The notes beneath the pieces were generated by a model. It ran no database searches. It had not been told where the DNA came from and worked only from the letters and a program-made list of their open reading frames with translations. From contig CALFOF010000291.1 in assembly GCA_937919075.1 (NCBI GenBank), positions 1 to 6,341 on the forward strand: DNA of 6,341 bases, given 5' to 3'. A program made the position numbers and the translations under genes. Position 1 is the first letter of the stretch. Every line of letters begins with the position of its first letter. This stretch comes from an uncultured Cyanobium sp. (GTDB lineage: Bacteria > Cyanobacteriota > Cyanobacteriia > PCC-6307 > Cyanobiaceae). Below are positions 1 to 5,664 of the stretch, in pieces.

Positions 1-53
1 CGGCGCTCGGCCGGAACGCATCTTGAGGAGTGCGGAGCTAGCTGCCTAATTAA

Positions 54-63
54 GAAGTTTAAT
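54..63 (+). promoter_or_regulatory. Weak candidate -10 region in an AT-rich patch
   Basis: Bases 48-66 form the most AT-rich patch of the window. They contain TTTAAT at 58-63, a 5 of 6 match to the bacterial -10 consensus TATAAT, about 43 bases upstream of the ATG at 106. I find no -35 element at a suitable distance; TTGAGG at 23-28 is too far upstream. It may be the promoter of the hypothetical gene at 106-702, but the call rests on composition and position only. Confidence 0.2.
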
Positions 64-105
64 GATTCGTACTGATGACTGCTTTCATCGGCACCTGTTC
101 TTGAA

Positions 106-702
106 ATGACAGCGGAGGATCGCAACAAGCGCATGAAATGGGGAACCGACGTTCCTCGCTGGTGGATTCATGACTTCAATATGTCGCACCGGGATCAGGC
201 CGGCCAACAGCCCAAGCCACGGCCTAAGTCACAACCCACTCCAGAAGGTTCTGCGGACTCCGACTCCACATCAATCGCTTCTGCATTCCCATCTCCTTCG
301 CCCCCATCTCCTTCATCCCCATCTTCTGCGCCTCACGAGATCCCCGTCATCCGCAACGCACGTGGTGCACCAACTCCAACCGGCGAGCGACTTGCAGACA
401 GTGCCAACGTTGAGGCCTATCGCCACCACCTTTTCACGCAGCAGGCACGTTGGTTGCAGGAGCGGAGACAGGCAGCTTCTTCCGGTTCCAGCAGGAATGA
501 TCCGTATCAACAGCGGGAGAGGAAACGTCTCAACCGGATTGCACGAAGGCGCTGGGTTGAGGATTCAACCAAGCAACTCAACCGTGATCTCCGCGTTGTT
601 CAAGTCGTGTTTGCGCTGCTGATTATTCTTGCCGGGCTGGTTGCTGGCGGCTTGCCTGGTCTGCTGGTTGGCGCGGCAGCTGCCCTTCTGCTGCAGCTCT
701 AG
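106..702 (+). CDS. Hypothetical protein with Ser/Pro-rich linker and hydrophobic C-terminal membrane anchor
   Basis: I do not recognise this 198-aa protein. It starts with a Trp-containing polar segment (residues 18-25, PRWWIHDF), followed by a long disordered-looking region rich in Pro, Ser and Gln (about 30-80, including SPSPPSPSSPSS). Next comes a charged stretch likely to be helical (about 97-160) with a strongly basic patch (RERKRLNRIARRRW, 137-150). Residues 163-198 are almost entirely hydrophobic with a central GGLPG, giving one long or two short membrane segments at the very C-terminus. The basic patch just before it suggests that the bulk of the protein faces the cytoplasm; no signal peptide is visible. 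The ATG at 106 has no clear ribosome binding site. The ATG at 133 lies 13 bases after GGAGGA (114-119) and may be the true start (189 aa); the ATG at 181 is less likely. GC is lower than in the pot genes (about 55% in 241-300). No function is assigned. Confidence 0.7.
   Translation: MTAEDRNKRMKWGTDVPRWWIHDFNMSHRDQAGQQPKPRPKSQPTPEGSADSDSTSIASAFPSPSPPSPSSPSSAPHEIPVIRNARGAPTPTGERLADSANVEAYRHHLFTQQARWLQERRQAASSGSSRNDPYQQRERKRLNRIARRRWVEDSTKQLNRDLRVVQVVFALLIILAGLVAGGLPGLLVGAAAALLLQL
114..119 (+). promoter_or_regulatory. Possible ribosome binding site for an internal start at 133
   Basis: GGAGGA is the only Shine-Dalgarno-like sequence near the start of the hypothetical gene. It lies 8 bases inside the frame opened by the ATG at 106 and 13 bases before the ATG at 133. 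The spacing is somewhat long, so it favours the 133 start without settling it. Confidence 0.3.
288..329 (+). repeat. Three imperfect 15-base tandem copies coding a Ser/Pro linker
   Basis: The 12-mer CCCATCTCCTTC occurs at 288-299 and again at 303-314. A diverged third copy, CCCATCTTCTGC, lies at 318-329, so the period is 15 bases. Being a multiple of three, the period keeps frame and adds five residues per copy to the Ser/Pro-rich linker (about residues 61-75) of the hypothetical protein. It looks like a small slippage-type coding repeat. Confidence 0.6.
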
Positions 703-996
703 CGCGCACGTTGAGGCGCCCTTGATCGAGGCCACAGGCCAAGCCGGGCCGCAGCTGTGCGGTTTTGGGTAATGCCTGAGGCGCGGCCGCTGCAGATCGC
801 CCTCGCCAATCCGCGGTCCCGGCTGGATGCGAGAGGCGGGTTTCTCCACCCCCCGGGGGGACTGCCACGCCCTGCTCCCCCGGCCACACCCCTGCCACAG
901 CGCCCTTCCCCATCTGTTCAAGTCCTCAAGCCATCTGCTGGTGGACATCACAGCGGGCCGGGCATTGCTAAAAGGTGGCCCATTCGCGCTTCCTCT
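703..996 (+). other. Intergenic region upstream of the pot operon
   Basis: This stretch of nearly 300 bases lies between the hypothetical gene and the preferred potA start. The potA frame stays open back to a GTG at 757, but the predicted residues are Pro/Arg/Gly-rich with no family resemblance and the start of that frame overlaps a terminator-like hairpin. It also holds a perfect 12-base palindrome of six C and six G (849-860). The best promoter guess is TGGACA at 942-947 with TAAAAG at 969-974, but the 21-base spacer is too long to call it. I see no riboswitch or tRNA. Confidence 0.5.
747..766 (+). terminator. Short hairpin with T-run, possible Rho-independent terminator
   Basis: CCGCA (749-753), loop GCTG, TGCGG (758-762) form a perfect 5-bp GC-rich stem followed directly by TTTT (763-766). 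Two further G-T wobble pairs could extend the stem (747-748 with 763-764). It starts about 45 bases after the stop of the hypothetical gene at 702 and is oriented to end its transcript. The stem and the T-run are both short, so it would be a weak terminator. It also covers the GTG at 757, the most upstream start of the potA frame, which argues against that start. Confidence 0.4.
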
Positions 997-2046
997 GTGC
1001 TCACGCAGCCCGTCCTGGAGAGCGGCCGCCTCGCGGCCCTCCCCGCTGAGGCGATCTCGCTGCGCCACGTAAGCCATCGCTATGGCGATCAGGCCGCCCT
1101 TGACGACCTCAGCCTGACGATCGCGGCCGGTGAGTTCTTTTCCTTGCTGGGCCCCTCCGGCTGCGGCAAAACCACCACCCTGCGCCTGATCGCCGGTTTC
1201 GAGCGCCCCCAGGTGGGTCGGATCCTGCTGCAGGGCCAGGACCTCACCCAGGCGCCGCCCCACCGGCGGCCGGTGAATCTGGTGTTCCAGAACTACGCCC
1301 TGTTCCCACACCTCAGCGTCTGGGACAACGTGGCCTTCGGGCCCCGCTCGCTGCGCCAGCCGGAGCCGGAGATCCGCCGGCGGGTGGGCGAGGCACTTGA
1401 GGTGGTGCGGCTTTCCGAGCTGGCCCGCCGCCGGCCCCACCAGCTCTCCGGCGGCCAGCAGCAGCGGGTGGCGCTGGCACGCGCGTTGGTGAACGCCCCA
1501 GCCGCCCTGCTGCTCGATGAGCCGCTGGCGGCGCTCGATCCCGATCTGCGCCGCACCATGCGTTCCGAACTCAAGCGCATCCAGCGGGAGGTGGGTATCA
1601 CCTTCCTGCTCGTCACCCACGACCGCGAAGAAGCCCTCAGCCTCAGCGACCGGCTGGCGGTGCTGCACCGCGGCCGGCTTGAGCAGGTGGGCACGCCGCG
1701 TGAACTCTATGAACGCCCCACCAGTGCCGTGGTGGCCACCTTCCTGGGCGCCGCCAACCTGTTGCCCACCGGTGTGGCGGATGGTGTGCGGCTGCTGCGG
1801 CCCGAACGCCTGCGGCTGAGCGCTTCCCCCCCGGGGGAAGGGGAGCGGGGGGTGCGGGCGCGGGTGCACGAACTCGCCTTTCAGGGGGTCACGGTGGAAG
1901 TGCGCCTGCGCTGTGCCGATGGCCTGCCGCTGATCGCGATCGATACCAGCGCCGGCATGCCGGACGATCTCTCCATCGGCGCCGAACTCTGGTGCCGGTG
2001 GAACCCCGCCGACAGCCACGCCCTCCAGCCACCGAGCCGCCCATGA
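997..2046 (+). CDS. potA: Spermidine/putrescine-type ABC transporter ATP-binding protein
   Basis: This cytoplasmic ATPase powers the importer encoded by the next three genes. From the GTG at 997 it is 349 aa, close to the usual PotA length. Numbered from that start, the ABC domain covers about residues 19-250. It has Walker A GPSGCGKTT (52-60), the Q-loop in VFQNYALFPHLSV, the signature LSGGQQQRVALARAL (150-164), Walker B LLLDEP (171-176), the D-loop LAALD and the switch His in VTHDREEA (His208). All are intact. The C-terminal part, with LLRPERLRL near 266-274, fits the TOBE domain of the PotA/MalK group. The frame is open back to a GTG at 757 and an ATG at 772, which would add 80 or 75 residues with no family resemblance. 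The GTG at 997 is the only usual start codon between those and the domain, though it lacks a good Shine-Dalgarno. Its stop overlaps the potD start (ATGA at 2043-2046). Family is certain; the polyamine substrate is inferred from PotD. Confidence 0.9.
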   Translation: MLTQPVLESGRLAALPAEAISLRHVSHRYGDQAALDDLSLTIAAGEFFSLLGPSGCGKTTTLRLIAGFERPQVGRILLQGQDLTQAPPHRRPVNLVFQNYALFPHLSVWDNVAFGPRSLRQPEPEIRRRVGEALEVVRLSELARRRPHQLSGGQQQRVALARALVNAPAALLLDEPLAALDPDLRRTMRSELKRIQREVGITFLLVTHDREEALSLSDRLAVLHRGRLEQVGTPRELYERPTSAVVATFLGAANLLPTGVADGVRLLRPERLRLSASPPGEGERGVRARVHELAFQGVTVEVRLRCADGLPLIAIDTSAGMPDDLSIGAELWCRWNPADSHALQPPSRP

Positions 2047-3215
2047 CCCGCCCATCCCCCCCTTCCCGTTCCGCTTCGGCGCCATCCCCCCGCAGCCGGC
2101 GCGTTTTTCTGCGTCAGCTGGGCCTGGCAGCGGCGGGTGTGGCGCTCACACCACCGCTGCTGCAGGCTTGCGGCGGTGGCGAAGGCGGCAAGGACCGGGA
2201 GCTGGTGATCTCCAACTTCCCCCTTTACATCGATGTTGATGCCCCCGGCGTCCCCGGCAGCGTGTCGCGCTTCCAGAACGACACCGGCATCCAGGTGCGC
2301 TACGTCGAAGACGTCAACGATGTGCGCCAGTTCTTCGCCCGCATCCAGCCCCAGCTGGCCGCCGGCCGGCCGCTCGCCCAGGATCTGATCGTGCTCACCG
2401 GCTGGACGGCCGAGCGGCTGATCCGGCTGGGCTGGATGGAGCCGCTGCCGCTGGCGGAGGTGCCCAACGCCCGCAACCTCGTCCCCTCCCTGCGCAAGCC
2501 GTCCTGGGATCCGGAGCAGCGCTTCAGCCTGCCCTGGCAGTCGGGCATCGCCGGCATCGCCTACAACATCAAGGCCACCGGCCGGGAACTGCGCGGCATC
2601 GATGACCTGTTTGATCCGGCGCTCAAGGGCCGCGTGTCGGCGCTGCTGGAGATGCGCGACACCATGGGCCTGCTGATGCTGGCCGACGGCCAGGACATCA
2701 CCCGCCCCACCTGGGCTGCGGCCCAGCCCTCCTTCGACCGGCTGGAGCAGGCCCGCAAGGACGGCCAGATCCGCCGCTTCACCGGCAACGACTACCAGAC
2801 CGATCTGCTGGCCGGAAACCTGGCCGCCTGCATCGGCTGGTCGGGGGATGTGGCGCAGCTGGCCATGGAGCAACCCGATCTGCGCTTTCTGGTGCCCGAC
2901 AGCGGCGGCGTGCTCTGGGCCGACGTGATGCTGATGCCCAAGGGCGCCCGCCACCCCCAGGAGGTGGCGCGTTGGCTGAACTGGATCTACGAGCCGGTGG
3001 AAGCGGCACGCATCGCTGCCGCGGTGCAATACATCTCCCCGGTGGAAGGGGTGCGCGAGGTGCTGGCGAAGGATCCTGCTACCGCCGCCCTGGCCAACAA
3101 CCCGCTGATGTTCCCGGATGCGGCCATGTTGAAAAAGCTGCACGTCTTCGGGCCGCTCAGCGATCAGGAGGAAGCCCGCTGGGAGGAACGCTTTGCCCGT
3201 ATCACCGAGGGCTGA
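2043..3215 (+). CDS. potD: PotD-like polyamine-binding lipoprotein with a Tat-type signal
   Basis: This 390-aa extracytoplasmic solute-binding protein presumably delivers a polyamine such as spermidine or putrescine to the PotBC channel. The N-terminus has a twin-arginine motif SRRVFLR (18-24), a hydrophobic stretch (about 25-40) and a lipobox-like LLQAC with Cys43 as the likely lipidated residue, then a Gly-rich spacer. This suggests Tat export and lipid anchoring. Family features include ISNFPLYIDVD (56-66), FSLPWQSGIAGIAYN (161-175), IGWSGDV (264-270) and GGVLWADVMLMP (288-299). Aligned by eye with E. coli PotD, Glu203, Asp206, Trp266, Trp292, Asp294 and Tyr330 fall at polyamine-contacting positions (Asp168, Glu171, Trp229, Trp255, Asp257, Tyr293). 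The ATG at 2043 overlaps the potA stop by 4 bases and has no Shine-Dalgarno, implying translational coupling. An upstream in-frame GTG at 1992 would bury the signal peptide and is unlikely. A related cationic substrate cannot be excluded. Confidence 0.88.
   Translation: MTRPSPPSRSASAPSPRSRRVFLRQLGLAAAGVALTPPLLQACGGGEGGKDRELVISNFPLYIDVDAPGVPGSVSRFQNDTGIQVRYVEDVNDVRQFFARIQPQLAAGRPLAQDLIVLTGWTAERLIRLGWMEPLPLAEVPNARNLVPSLRKPSWDPEQRFSLPWQSGIAGIAYNIKATGRELRGIDDLFDPALKGRVSALLEMRDTMGLLMLADGQDITRPTWAAAQPSFDRLEQARKDGQIRRFTGNDYQTDLLAGNLAACIGWSGDVAQLAMEQPDLRFLVPDSGGVLWADVMLMPKGARHPQEVARWLNWIYEPVEAARIAAAVQYISPVEGVREVLAKDPATAALANNPLMFPDAAMLKKLHVFGPLSDQEEARWEERFARITEG
3181..3187 (+). promoter_or_regulatory. 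Strong ribosome binding site that fixes the TTG start of potB
   Basis: GGGAGGA inside the end of potD ends 5 bases before the TTG at 3193. A second AGGAGGA lies at 3166-3172. No ATG or GTG in the potB frame lies between the site and the first membrane helix, so this site supports TTG initiation. Confidence 0.7.
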
Positions 3216-4089
3216 GCTTCGGCGCCACTGGCCGTGGCTGCTGCTGACCCCGGGCCTGCTGTGGCTGCTGGCCCTGTATGTGCTGCCACTGCTGGCTCTG
3301 GTGCCCCTGTCGTTGTCGGAGCCGCTCAGCCGCTTCGGCCTCGACACCGTGTTCACCGGCCGGGTGGCCAACTACCTGGAGGTGCTGCAAGCCTACGGCC
3401 CGATCCTGGTGCGTTCCTTCAGCTACGCCCTGGTGGCCACGGCCGTGGGTCTGGTGCTGGCCTATCCGCTGGCCTTCGCGATCCGCTTCCGCGGCGGCCG
3501 CTGGCAGCCGTTGCTGATCGGCCTGGTGGTGCTGCCCTCGCTCACGTCCTTTCTGGTGCGGGCGATTGCCTGGACCAGCCTGCTTGGAGACAGCGGGCCG
3601 GTGCTGGGCCTGGTCGACACCCTCGGCCTCACCGAGCTGCTCAATGGGCTGGGAGTGTTGCGCGATGGACGGCTGCTGAACACGCCGGCCTCGGTGATCC
3701 TGGGGCTCACCAATGGGGTGTTGCCGTTTCTGGTGCTGCCGCTGGTGGTGGCGATGGAGCGAATCGACCCCCGCCTGCTGGAGGCTGCCGCTGATCTGCA
3801 CGCCGGCCCGCTGCGCTCCTTCGCCCGGGTGGTGTGGCCCCTGTCGTTGCCGGGGCTTGGTGCCGGCATCCTGCTGAGCCTGATCCCGGCGGCCGGCGAT
3901 GTGGTGAATCCGCTGTTCCTGGGCGGCCCGAATGAGCGGATGATCGCCAACACGATCGACAACCTGCTGCTGGTGCAACTGCAGGCGCCCCGGGCGGCGG
4001 CCCTGACGCTTGTGCTGATGGCGTTGATCTCGGTGGCGGTGGTGCTGCAGCTGCGCAGCCGTGGTGTGGAGGATCTGCCGCTGCCATGA
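3193..4089 (+). CDS. potB: Spermidine/putrescine-type ABC transporter permease, PotB-like
   Basis: This inner-membrane permease pairs with PotC to form the transport channel and docks the PotA ATPase. It is 298 aa and mostly hydrophobic, with about six predicted helices (near 14-40, 72-98, 104-127, 165-187, 220-240 and 266-287). The cytoplasmic coupling (EAA) loop is EAAADLHAGPLRSFARVVW followed by PLSLPG (197-221), the hallmark of binding-protein-dependent permeases. The usual Gly in this loop (EAA..LGA) is His203 here, whereas PotC next door keeps it. PAAGDVVNPLFLGG (232-245) resembles the conserved segment of PotB proteins. Translation appears to start at TTG, supported by GGGAGGA 5 bases upstream, overlapping the potD end by 23 bases. 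It ends in an ATGA overlap with potC. PotB rather than PotC is assigned from gene order and length. Confidence 0.88.
   Translation: MPVSPRAELRRHWPWLLLTPGLLWLLALYVLPLLALVPLSLSEPLSRFGLDTVFTGRVANYLEVLQAYGPILVRSFSYALVATAVGLVLAYPLAFAIRFRGGRWQPLLIGLVVLPSLTSFLVRAIAWTSLLGDSGPVLGLVDTLGLTELLNGLGVLRDGRLLNTPASVILGLTNGVLPFLVLPLVVAMERIDPRLLEAAADLHAGPLRSFARVVWPLSLPGLGAGILLSLIPAAGDVVNPLFLGGPNERMIANTIDNLLLVQLQAPRAAALTLVLMALISVAVVLQLRSRGVEDLPLP
4068..4073 (+). promoter_or_regulatory. Ribosome binding site for potC
   Basis: GGAGGA near the end of potB lies 12 bases before the potC ATG at 4086. The spacing is a little long, but together with the ATGA overlap it supports coupled initiation of potC at that ATG. 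Confidence 0.45.
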
Positions 4090-4865
4090 ACAAGACCGGT
4101 GCATGGCTGCTGGGGGTGTGGAGTGCGCTGGCCTATGGCCTGTTGTATGCGCCGGTGGTGGTCACGGTGCTGTTCAGCTTCAACGCCCCCCGCGGACGCT
4201 TCAACCTGCTGTGGCAAGGCTTCACCCTTGAGAACTGGCGCCACCCACTGCGCAACGCCGCCCTCACCCAGGCCTTCCTCACCAGCCTCGGCCTGGCCCT
4301 GGCGGCTGCGCTGCTGGCGGTGCTGCTCGGCGGGCTGATGGCCCTGGCGCTGAGCCGCGCGCGCCTGCGGGCGGGGCGCTGGATCGAGCTGCTGCTGGCG
4401 CTACCGCTCACCAACCCGGAGATCGTGCTGGCCACCGCCTTGTTCAGCCTGTTCGTGCGCGCCGATGTGCCCCGCGGACCGCTCACCCTGGTGCTGTCTC
4501 ACAGCCTGTTCTGCCTCAGCTATGCGGCACTCACGCTCAAGGCGCGGTTGGCGGGTTTCGACCCCACGCTTGAGCTGGCGGCGCAGGACCTCGGCGCTCC
4601 ACCGCTGGCGGCTTTCCGCCGGGTCACCCTGCCGCTGCTGGCGCCGGGCTTGCTGGCGGCCACCCTGCTCTCCTTTTCCCTCTCCTTTGACGACTATGTG
4701 ATCAGCAGCTTCACCGCCGGCGAAACCGTCACCCTGCCGCTCTTTCTGGCCGGCGCCTTCCAGCGCGAGATCTCCCCCCAGATTCAGGTGCTCTCCAGCC
4801 TGGTGTTGCTGGTCAGCGCCGTGCTGCTGGTGCTCGCCTCACCGCCTCGCCAGCGCCGCCATTAG
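4086..4865 (+). CDS. potC: Spermidine/putrescine-type ABC transporter permease, PotC-like
   Basis: This is the second inner-membrane permease of the importer. At 259 aa it is close to the usual PotC length. Predicted helices lie near 8-32, 64-89, 100-124, 131-151, 182-200 and 234-251. The coupling loop is [19 protein letters not shown] followed by LPLLAPG (163-188) and keeps the canonical LGA. Two segments are typical of PotC proteins: [15 protein letters not shown] (106-120) and [16 protein letters not shown] (197-212). The start ATG overlaps the potB stop (ATGA at 4086-4089), with GGAGGA 12 bases upstream. It is the last gene of the operon and ends 20 bases before the stop of the convergent oxygenase gene. 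I see no terminator hairpin with a T-run in that gap, so read-through antisense to the oxygenase gene is possible. Confidence 0.88.
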   Translation: MNKTGAWLLGVWSALAYGLLYAPVVVTVLFSFNAPRGRFNLLWQGFTLENWRHPLRNAALTQAFLTSLGLALAAALLAVLLGGLMALALSRARLRAGRWIELLLALPLTNPEIVLATALFSLFVRADVPRGPLTLVLSHSLFCLSYAALTLKARLAGFDPTLELAAQDLGAPPLAAFRRVTLPLLAPGLLAATLLSFSLSFDDYVISSFTAGETVTLPLFLAGAFQREISPQIQVLSSLVLLVSAVLLVLASPPRQRRH

Positions 4866-4885
4866 CTCGCTCGCGCCGCTCAGGC

Positions 4886-5653
4886 TCAGGCAAAGCCACC
4901 AGGCCGCTTCCGGGTGGAGGACAGCGACACGTTGCTGCTGGCCGGGGCCGGCGGCGGCACGGCCGGCCCCACCTCCAGATGCCCCCGGGGCGCGGCAGCA
5001 GCGGCCGGCTGCCCCTGCGCACCTGGTGGCGCGGGAACGGCCTGCACGTTGAAGGCAAGCGACCAGCGCTCGCCCTCACCACGGAATGGCGGCACCGAAT
5101 GGGGCTGCCAGGCAGGGAACACATAGAAGGTGCCTGGCACGGGCTGCACGTAGTGCGCCATGCCGGTGCGGAAGCTTTGGATGTGCCATTCCTCCGGCCC
5201 ATGGAAACAGAGCTGGCCATCGAAGCTGCTGCCGTTGATCTGCGGTGGCACCTTCAGGAACAGCACGCCGGAGAACGAGCCGCCGTGGGTGTGCACCGGG
5301 TTGTAATCCCCGCCCCGCTGGCTGTTGAGCCAGATGTCGATCATCTGCAGGCCGTAGCGGCCCGGGTGCCACGGCCCACGGCCCTGGGGTGGCTGCCGCT
5401 CCATCACATGGCGCAACCAGTGCTCGCAGGCTGGCAGCACCACCTCGCTGCACAGCGCCGTGATCTCCGGAAACTGCGGACCCAGTTCGCGCTGCTGCTG
5501 CAACTGGCCGGCGAGCTTGGGGGAAGCATCGCTGGTGAGGCCGGTATCGGCCAGCACCCGCTCTGCCAAAGAGAGGAGAGGCTCAAGCATGCCGCCGGGC
5601 AAGGTGCCTGTGAGCACGTAGCGCGGAAACAGCTCGAGCATCTCCATCGGCAT
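4886..5653 (-). CDS. Putative 2OG-Fe(II) oxygenase (TIGR02466 / PF13759-like)
   Basis: This 255-aa protein resembles the small family of putative 2-oxoglutarate- and iron-dependent oxygenases (TIGR02466, 2OG-FeII_Oxy_5), whose members occur in marine picocyanobacteria and T4-like cyanophages. The substrate is unknown. The core has [20 protein letters not shown] (106-125), then [10 protein letters not shown] (127-136), supplying the likely metal ligands His121 and His123. The distal His185 is in [10 protein letters not shown], and Arg196 in ERWSLAFN is the probable 2-oxoglutarate anchor. The order H-x-H, distal His, Arg fits the double-stranded beta-helix fold. Residues after about 204 form an Ala/Pro-rich tail of about 50 residues that looks disordered and is outside the fold. 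The ATG at 5653 has no Shine-Dalgarno; in-frame ATGs at 5647 and 5641 are alternatives. It lies 11 bases after the transketolase stop on the same strand, so co-transcription is likely. Fold family is fairly sure, enzymatic activity unproven. Confidence 0.8.
   Translation of the reverse strand: MPMEMLELFPRYVLTGTLPGGMLEPLLSLAERVLADTGLTSDASPKLAGQLQQQRELGPQFPEITALCSEVVLPACEHWLRHVMERQPPQGRGPWHPGRYGLQMIDIWLNSQRGGDYNPVHTHGGSFSGVLFLKVPPQINGSSFDGQLCFHGPEEWHIQSFRTGMAHYVQPVPGTFYVFPAWQPHSVPPFRGEGERWSLAFNVQAVPAPPGAQGQPAAAAAPRGHLEVGPAVPPPAPASSNVSLSSTRKRPGGFA
4944..4970. other. GC-only hairpin inside the oxygenase C-terminal tail
   Basis: GGGGCCGG (4944-4951) and CCGGCCCC (4963-4970) are perfect inverted repeats around an 11-base spacer, and one further C-G pair extends the stem to 9 bp. 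It lies in the sequence coding the Pro/Ala-rich tail (about residues 229-237), and no T-run follows on either strand. It may be a by-product of GC-rich Pro/Ala/Gly codons. A role in ending either convergent transcript is possible but unsupported. Confidence 0.4.
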
Positions 5654-5664
5654 GGCGGGATGGC

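Noticed and set aside
2..49. Possible 3' end of an upstream plus-strand gene (reads GARPERILRSAELAA then TAA)
   Set aside because: Fifteen codons at the window edge are too few to identify or to separate from chance; another frame stays open to a TGA at 73-75.
942..974. Promoter-like pair TGGACA and TAAAAG before potA
   Set aside because: The 21-base spacer is too long for a standard sigma-70 promoter and the -10 matches only 4 of 6 bases.
565..2085. A 506-codon open frame on the minus strand across potA and the upstream region
   Set aside because: It is antisense to a clear ABC ATPase, its residues are Gln/Gly/His/Arg-rich with no domain, and long antisense frames are expected opposite GC-rich genes.
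1881..3371. A 496-codon minus-strand frame opposite potD
   Set aside because: It is a shadow of potD with low-complexity composition and no recognisable motif; the same reasoning applies to the minus-strand frame at 3202-4104.
4866..4885. Terminator between potC and the convergent oxygenase gene
   Set aside because: The 20-base gap has only a partial direct repeat (GCTCGCTCGC) and no hairpin with a T-run on either strand.
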